From contig CABTYV010000043.1 of NCBI GenBank assembly GCA_902489145.1, forward strand, positions 1-10,491: 10,491 bases of DNA. The letters are read 5' to 3'. The translations under genes and the position numbers were made by a program. The notes under the pieces were generated by a model, which made no database searches, was not told the origin of the DNA, and worked only from the letters and a program-made list of their open reading frames with translations. The DNA comes from an uncultured Tissierellia bacterium. GTDB taxonomy: Bacteria; Bacillota; Clostridia; Tissierellales; Peptoniphilaceae. Shown here one piece after another: positions 6,376 through 10,491 of this stretch (its first letter is position 1; each line of letters begins with the position of its first letter).

Positions 6376-6842
6376 TAAGAGAAACGCCGCATCGCGCGTT
6401 CCGCAGCCCGTTCGTCCTCTTTTCTCTTCAAGCTTTCTCTTTTATCATATAATTTTTTCCCTTTGGCCAAGGCCAGATCAAGCTTGATGCGACCTTTGCT
6501 CAAATGAATATTGAGCGGAATAATGGTATAGCCGAGCTGTTGAACGCCTGTATAGAGCTTTGAAATTTCCTTTTTGTGCAGAAGAAGCTTGCGGGGCCGA
6601 AGGGGATCGTGGTTGGCCCGATTCCCCTGTTCATACGGCGAAATATGCATTCCTTCCAGCCAAGCCTCCCCGGAACGTATGGTGATATAGGCCTCGGTCA
6701 TCGAGACCTGTCCCGCCCGGATCGATTTCACTTCGGTTCCCTGCAAGGCTAAACCCGCTTCATAGCGTTCCTCAATAAAGTACTCATGGCTAGCTTTTTT
6801 GTTCTTGGCCAACACTTTTATGCCATCCTTTTGGCCTGCCAT
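6375..6842 (-). CDS. smpB: SsrA-binding protein SmpB
   Basis: Small basic RNA-binding protein that delivers tmRNA (ssrA) to stalled ribosomes for trans-translation. The 155 residues match the family's usual length. It begins with KVLAKNKKASHEYFIEERYEAG, then LQGTEVKSIRAGQVSM (33-48), EAWLEGMHISPYEQGN (58-73), HDPLRPRKLLLHKKEI (78-93) and the GRIKLDLALAKGKKLYDKR block (116-134). The C-terminal tail is Lys/Arg-rich (about 130-155); in the family it folds as a helix in the empty mRNA channel. The ATG lies two bases after the rnr stop with AAGGAAG upstream inside rnr, so the two are coupled. That pairing makes sense because RNase R degrades the mRNA released by trans-translation. The ssrA gene is not found in this window. 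Confidence 0.98.
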   Translation of the reverse strand: MAGQKDGIKVLAKNKKASHEYFIEERYEAGLALQGTEVKSIRAGQVSMTEAYITIRSGEAWLEGMHISPYEQGNRANHDPLRPRKLLLHKKEISKLYTGVQQLGYTIIPLNIHLSKGRIKLDLALAKGKKLYDKRESLKRKEDERAAERAMRRFS

Positions 6843-6844
6843 TC

Positions 6845-9562
6845 CTACGCTCTTCCTTTCTTGCGCCGATAAGACCCATGCTTCCTGCCCGGCCTGGCAG
6901 CGGAGGAGCCTGCCACAGGCTTCGCATTGCGTCTGGAAGCGGCAGCCTTGGACGAAAAACTCCTGGAGAGCTTGCCTCCATGGCTGGCCCCTGCGCCTGT
7001 GCCCTTTCGGCTGGAGAAGGTCCGATGAGTGCGATTGTGATGCTGCTTTTTTCCTGGCGCTTCGGACCTGCCCGCTCCTTTTGAGGAGGGTGGTGTTTGA
7101 TCCTCTTGCAAGCCTTCCTCCAGGCCGGTGGAAGCCGCATCATGCTTTCCTAAAATCTTAAAGTCAATTTCACGTTCTTCCGGCCTGGCAGCGACTACCT
7201 GAATTTCCAGCGCATCGCCGTAATGAATCTTACGACCACTGCGCTCTCCCCTCACCACAAAATGTTCTTCGTCATAAGTGTAGTAGTCATCGGACATATC
7301 CCGGAAATGGGCCAACCCTTCCACCGTATTCGTCAGGGCAATGAAAACCCCGAAGTTGGTCAGGCCACTGACATGACCGGGAAAGGAGTCGCCCACGAAT
7401 TGCTGCATGTACTCTGCCGTTTTCATCTTGACGACATCATGCTCAGCATCCTCCGCTGTCTGCTCTGTCTCGCTGATATGACGGCATTGATCGAAAAGCA
7501 TCGCTTCTATTTTTTCACCCGTTTGCGGCTGACCCTTGAGCCAGGACTTCAATAGACGATGGGCCAAAATGTCCGAATACCGCCGAATAGGCGCTGTAAA
7601 ATGGCTATAATGATCGGCCGCCAATCCAAAATGCTGGTCCGCATTGGGACTGTAAATGGCCTTTTTCATGGAGGTCAGGACCATCAGCTGGAGAAAGTCC
7701 TCCTCTGGAGTCCCCTTCGCCTGCTCCAGGACATCCTGAATCTCCCGAGGAGTCGGTACGCTTTCAAAAATCGGATACTGAAAAGCATAAAGGGCTTGAT
7801 TGAGTCGGTCCATAGCCGATAGCTCCGGCTGCGTATGAATCCGGTAGATAAAGGGCAGGCCCAGGTCATAAAAATGCCGCCCGACGATGACATTGTTCAG
7901 AATCATGAACTCTTCAATGATCCGATTGGCCACCCGGCGTTCCTCCGGTCCCACCTCGACCGGAACGCCCGCTTCATCCAGTACAATTCTCGTTTCCGGA
8001 AATTCAAAATCCAGTGCGCCCCGTTCCATCCGCTGACCATGAAGCAAATCATACAGGGCCCGCATTTGATCCAAATGCAGATAAAGCGCAGAATCCTCAG
8101 AAAAGGTCTGACCATATTCCAAATAATCGGAAACATCCTCATAGACCAGGCGATGGTCGGAGTTGATGACGGCCGGATAGAATTGATAATCCACCACCCG
8201 ACCCGCCTCATCCAGGGTGATTTGGGTCGTCATGCTCAGGCGGTCCTGGCCAGGATTGAGTGAACAGAGGCCATTGGAGAGTGCCTCCGGTAACATGGGA
8301 ATGACTCGATCGAGCAGATAAACAGAATTGCCCCGCTCAAAAGCGGCCTTGTCCAAAGCACTGCCCGCCTTCACATAGTGGGACACATCGGCAATATGGA
8401 CGTAAAGGTTGTAGAAGCGACCACGAACCTCCAGGGAAATGGCATCATCAAAATCCTTCGCATCGGGTCCATCAATGGTCACCGTATAGAGCGAGCGCAA
8501 ATCTTTACGGCCCATGCGCTCCTGAGCGCTCACCTCGGTGGGCAGATGATCAACCTCTTCCTTAACTTCCTTCGAAAATTGATAAGGGAGGCCAAAATTG
8601 ATCGCCACTGAGCTGATGTCCACACCCTTGCCGTCCATAGGACCGATGACCATCACCACATGCCCTTGTGGGTCCTCTTGATTGGCTGGATATCGATCAA
8701 TGGCCACCAATACCTTGTCATTCTCCTTGGCGCCCATCGTTTCTTTTTGATCCACCCAGATGGGATGGAAAAAAGCCTTTTGATCTGGAATCACCAGACC
8801 GTGATCCCCCCGATTCTGGAACCTTCCGACCAGCTTTTTGGTGGTCCGTTCCAACACCTCCATGACCCGACCGATCGGCCGGCGATCCCTTTTATTGGCA
8901 TCGTTCTTTTCAATTTGAATGCGCACTCGATCGCCATGCAAGGCCTTTCCCAGGTGATCCGGCGGAATAAACACATCCTCCATATCCGGCGCATCGGAAA
9001 GGAAAAAGCCAAAGCCCCTCGGATTAGTTTGCAGCCGACCTTCATTTTTTTTGGGCTGATCGATCTTTTTTTGTTTTTGTTGAGAAAGCGTCTGATCTTC
9101 GGAAATGGCTTTCTTCAGCTCCTCCGCATCCGCCATCCCGTTCTGATCCTGGTCGCTCGTCTCCTCCACCTGCAATCGGGGCATATCCGCGCTAATATAA
9201 AATTCCTCCTGTATTTGCGCCTCTTCAGCCGGGCCCGCTTCTACACCTTCTTCCGCCTGATCCAAAGCCCCTTCTATCTCCCCTTCTTGCTCTGCTTCTC
9301 CTCCTGTGGGACTTTCTTGCGTTTCCTTCTGTCCCTTCTTTTTCTCCTTTTTCCCCGCTTTCGTCTTTTTAGGGTAGGCAATCACCTTGCCCCGCTTCGT
9401 CATGCGGATGACTTCCTCTTCCAAAAGCTCATCCAATAGGGCGTAAAAAGAGATGCGTTCCGCCCCCGCCAGGCCAAAGAAATCCGCCAATTGCTCAGCC
9501 CTTACCGGCTGATAATTTTCCGATTTTAAATACGAAAGCAAAAATTCTTTAATCCCCATCAT
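6845..9562 (-). CDS. rnr: Ribonuclease R (3'-5' exoribonuclease)
   Basis: Processive 3'-5' exonuclease that degrades structured RNA and partners SmpB-tmRNA in decay of non-stop mRNA. Positions are counted from an ATG at 9578-9580: winged-helix region 8-70; a Lys- and Glu-rich insert 71-180; two cold-shock domains about 181-245 and 247-315; the RNB catalytic domain about 355-690 with DGPDAKDFDD (Asp370, 376, 378, 379 are the metal-binding positions); HFTAPIRRYSD (660-670); an S1 domain 731-811; and a basic Ser/Arg/Lys/Gly-rich tail 812-911. The total is about 100 residues above typical RNase R (near 780-815) because of insert and tail. I prefer a start at the double ATG (9562 or 9559), because GAGGAAGG lies directly before it and family N-termini align there; the ATG at 9580 has no good site. 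The gene begins after the secG terminator; I see no clear promoter of its own. Confidence 0.97.
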   Translation of the reverse strand: MMGIKEFLLSYLKSENYQPVRAEQLADFFGLAGAERISFYALLDELLEEEVIRMTKRGKVIAYPKKTKAGKKEKKKGQKETQESPTGGEAEQEGEIEGALDQAEEGVEAGPAEEAQIQEEFYISADMPRLQVEETSDQDQNGMADAEELKKAISEDQTLSQQKQKKIDQPKKNEGRLQTNPRGFGFFLSDAPDMEDVFIPPDHLGKALHGDRVRIQIEKNDANKRDRRPIGRVMEVLERTTKKLVGRFQNRGDHGLVIPDQKAFFHPIWVDQKETMGAKENDKVLVAIDRYPANQEDPQGHVVMVIGPMDGKGVDISSVAINFGLPYQFSKEVKEEVDHLPTEVSAQERMGRKDLRSLYTVTIDGPDAKDFDDAISLEVRGRFYNLYVHIADVSHYVKAGSALDKAAFERGNSVYLLDRVIPMLPEALSNGLCSLNPGQDRLSMTTQITLDEAGRVVDYQFYPAVINSDHRLVYEDVSDYLEYGQTFSEDSALYLHLDQMRALYDLLHGQRMERGALDFEFPETRIVLDEAGVPVEVGPEERRVANRIIEEFMILNNVIVGRHFYDLGLPFIYRIHTQPELSAMDRLNQALYAFQYPIFESVPTPREIQDVLEQAKGTPEEDFLQLMVLTSMKKAIYSPNADQHFGLAADHYSHFTAPIRRYSDILAHRLLKSWLKGQPQTGEKIEAMLFDQCRHISETEQTAEDAEHDVVKMKTAEYMQQFVGDSFPGHVSGLTNFGVFIALTNTVEGLAHFRDMSDDYYTYDEEHFVVRGERSGRKIHYGDALEIQVVAARPEEREIDFKILGKHDAASTGLEEGLQEDQTPPSSKGAGRSEAPGKKQHHNRTHRTFSSRKGTGAGASHGGKLSRSFSSKAAASRRNAKPVAGSSAARPGRKHGSYRRKKGRA

Positions 9563-9647
9563 ATCCTTCCTCGGTTCCATATTTTGCCACTTCGATTCGT
9601 TTCCTTTTTATTTTTACCCAAGCTTGTCACAGAATGGGCTTCTATTT

Positions 9648-9678
9648 AAAAAAGGTCACCGGGAATCCGGTGACCTTT
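9648..9678 (-). terminator. Strong intrinsic terminator after secG
   Basis: A perfect 12-base-pair stem (AAAGGTCACCGG / CCGGTGACCTTT) with a four-base loop lies about 20 bases past the secG stop. On the minus strand the stem ends in an uninterrupted run of six T. It should stop most secG transcripts, which separates secG from rnr although these genes are co-transcribed in many Firmicutes. Confidence 0.93.
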
Positions 9679-9698
9679 CTTTTCTTCTAACGAAAAGA

Positions 9699-9923
9699 TT
9701 ATTTAAAAATAACCAGTCCGAGCAAGCTGACCAGGAAAATCAAGGAAGTTATGATCGTCAGCTTATTTAATAAGGCATCCTTCCCGCGATACGCAGAGGT
9801 ACCATACACATTGGCTTCCTGTCCATAGGCCGAACCGGCCCCTGTTTTCGGCTCCATCAGCAGGGTCGCCACAATGATAATGAGACTGGTAATCACCAAC
9901 AGGATAATAAAAAACGTAGTCAA
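9699..9923 (-). CDS. secG: Preprotein translocase subunit SecG
   Basis: Small membrane subunit of the SecYEG channel that aids SecA-driven protein export. The 74 residues form two membrane helices (about 3-22 and 53-72) joined by a cytoplasmic loop rich in Gly, Ala and Ser (TGAGSAYGQEANVYG). That loop is followed by the family's RGKDALLNKLTIITS segment (46-60), close to the usual LDxLLxRxT motif. Length is normal for Firmicutes SecG. The start codon is TTG at 9921-9923, supported by AAGGGGTGA about seven bases upstream; no in-frame ATG stands at a better position. It has its own promoter upstream and its own terminator downstream, so it appears to be a single-gene transcript. Confidence 0.93.
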   Translation of the reverse strand: MTTFFIILLVITSLIIIVATLLMEPKTGAGSAYGQEANVYGTSAYRGKDALLNKLTIITSLIFLVSLLGLVIFK

Positions 9924-9966
9924 CTTCTTTCACCCCTTACCTTCAAAGTTTCCAACAACTTGAAAT

Positions 9967-9995
9967 AGTATAGCAGAGGATTAGAACGAAAGCAA
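9967..9995 (-). promoter_or_regulatory. Predicted housekeeping promoter for secG
   Basis: On the minus strand TTGCTT, a 17-base spacer and TATACT fit a vegetative promoter (-10 five of six; -35 TTG conserved only). It lies about 44 bases upstream of the TTG start of secG, in the 150-base gap after comEA. The same TATACT -10 occurs in the predicted promoter at 5145-5150. Confidence 0.5.
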
Positions 9996-10073
9996 TCCCT
10001 CCGTCATTGGAATTGGAAGGGACAACGAAGGCTTGCTGAAAAGGGGCGCCGTGGTTTCCCTGCCAATCCTGCT

Positions 10074-10491
10074 TTAGCGCACTTCAATCCGGTCCTTGAG
10101 CCGGTCGAAGGTCTTCGGGCCAATGCCTGAAACCGCCATCAAGTCCTCCGGCTTTTGAAAAGGTGTTTTTTTCCCGATAGGCGATTATTTCACGCGCCCG
10201 TGTCTCTCCAACCGATGGGAGGGTCTGCAGCTCTTCCAAACTGGCATGGTTGAGGTCAATTCGCCCTGCCTGTTTCTGCTTTCCCGGTCCAGCAACAGAA
10301 GCCTGCGTTCTAGGTGGCTCCGACTCTCCTTTTCTTGGGACATAGATCTTGCTTTCATCCACTAGCTTTTGCGCCAGGTTGATCTCCCGAAGATCTGCCT
10401 CGTGGAGCGGATCTCCCGCTTTTTTCAAGGCATCCGCCACCCGCTCCCCTGCCCGGCACGCATAAAGTCCTGGGCGGGCTACTGCCCCGTC
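10074..10491 (-). CDS. comEA: ComEA-type DNA-binding competence protein, 5' partial, apparent frameshift
   Basis: Membrane-anchored DNA receptor for transformation. The open frame enters from the right edge with no stop, so the N-terminus and membrane anchor lie outside the window. The visible part starts with an SLBB domain (DGAVARPGLYACRAGERV ... INLAQKLVDESKIYVP, about 10326-10491), a short linker, then a helix-hairpin-helix DNA-binding domain (IDLNHASLEELQTLPSVG, TRAREIIAYREK, about 10173-10263). After that the frame goes wrong: read directly it stops at about 10084 with an unrelated tail. Removing one base from the seven-T run (plus strand) at 10166-10172 restores TPFQKPEDLMAVSGIGPKT..., the normal second hairpin motif, and a TAA stop at 10074-10076. 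The family is clear from both domains. Whether the gene is truly broken or this is a homopolymer sequencing error cannot be decided here. Confidence 0.88.

Noticed and set aside
8660..9439. Long plus-strand open frame of about 259 codons
   Set aside because: It lies wholly antisense to rnr. The product is repetitive Leu/Phe/Arg/His sequence of the kind produced opposite Lys/Glu-rich coding DNA, and I recognise no family in it.
9998..10024. Possible terminator after comEA
   Set aside because: The stem TCCCT-CC / GGAGGGA has a bulge and a 12-base loop, and no U-tract follows, so I do not call it.

Overview
This window looks like a piece of a Bacillota chromosome, probably an anaerobic Clostridia or Tissierellia-type lineage of medium GC. 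The reasons are Gram-positive-style ribosome-binding sites (AAGGAGG, GAGGTG), a lipoprotein solute-binding protein, the secG / rnr / smpB cluster typical of Firmicutes, a ComEA-type competence protein, and several cysteines in an exported protein. The genus cannot be fixed from the sequence alone. Every gene I can support lies on the minus strand, so transcription runs from right to left.

Right to left: (1) 10491-10074 is a comEA-type DNA-uptake gene that runs off the right edge and carries an apparent one-base frameshift in a run of seven A (minus strand). (2) 9923-9699 is secG, with its own promoter, a TTG start and a strong intrinsic terminator. (3) rnr (RNase R), smpB and msrAB follow (9562-5329), closely packed and closed by an intrinsic terminator at 5210-5240. 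RNase R and SmpB work together in trans-translation and decay of mRNA on stalled ribosomes; MsrAB repairs oxidised methionine. The tmRNA gene ssrA, often next to smpB, is not here. (4) A promoter at 5145-5173 starts a second operon: a cysteine-rich DUF169 protein of unknown function (5098-4274), a family 5 solute-binding lipoprotein (4210-2504), two DppB/DppC-type permeases (2449-1478, 1476-598) and the start of an ABC ATPase (589 down to about 111). A hairpin between the binding-protein gene and the first permease gene probably allows more binding protein than membrane protein to be made.

The left end is not a natural continuation. Bases 1-110 are an exact inverted copy of 1763-1872, which lies inside the first permease gene. 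The ATPase gene breaks off at its signature motif at base 110/111, where it would share a short stretch with the permease copy. This looks like a foldback or chimeric join from amplification or assembly rather than biology.

Apart from that join and the comEA frameshift, the window is mostly ordinary housekeeping and transport DNA. The most interesting biological points are the DUF169 protein leading a peptide/nickel-type ABC operon, an enlarged RNase R with a charged insert and a basic tail, and a tandem-repeat hairpin sitting on the smpB stop codon. I saw no phage, CRISPR array, insertion sequence or defence system.
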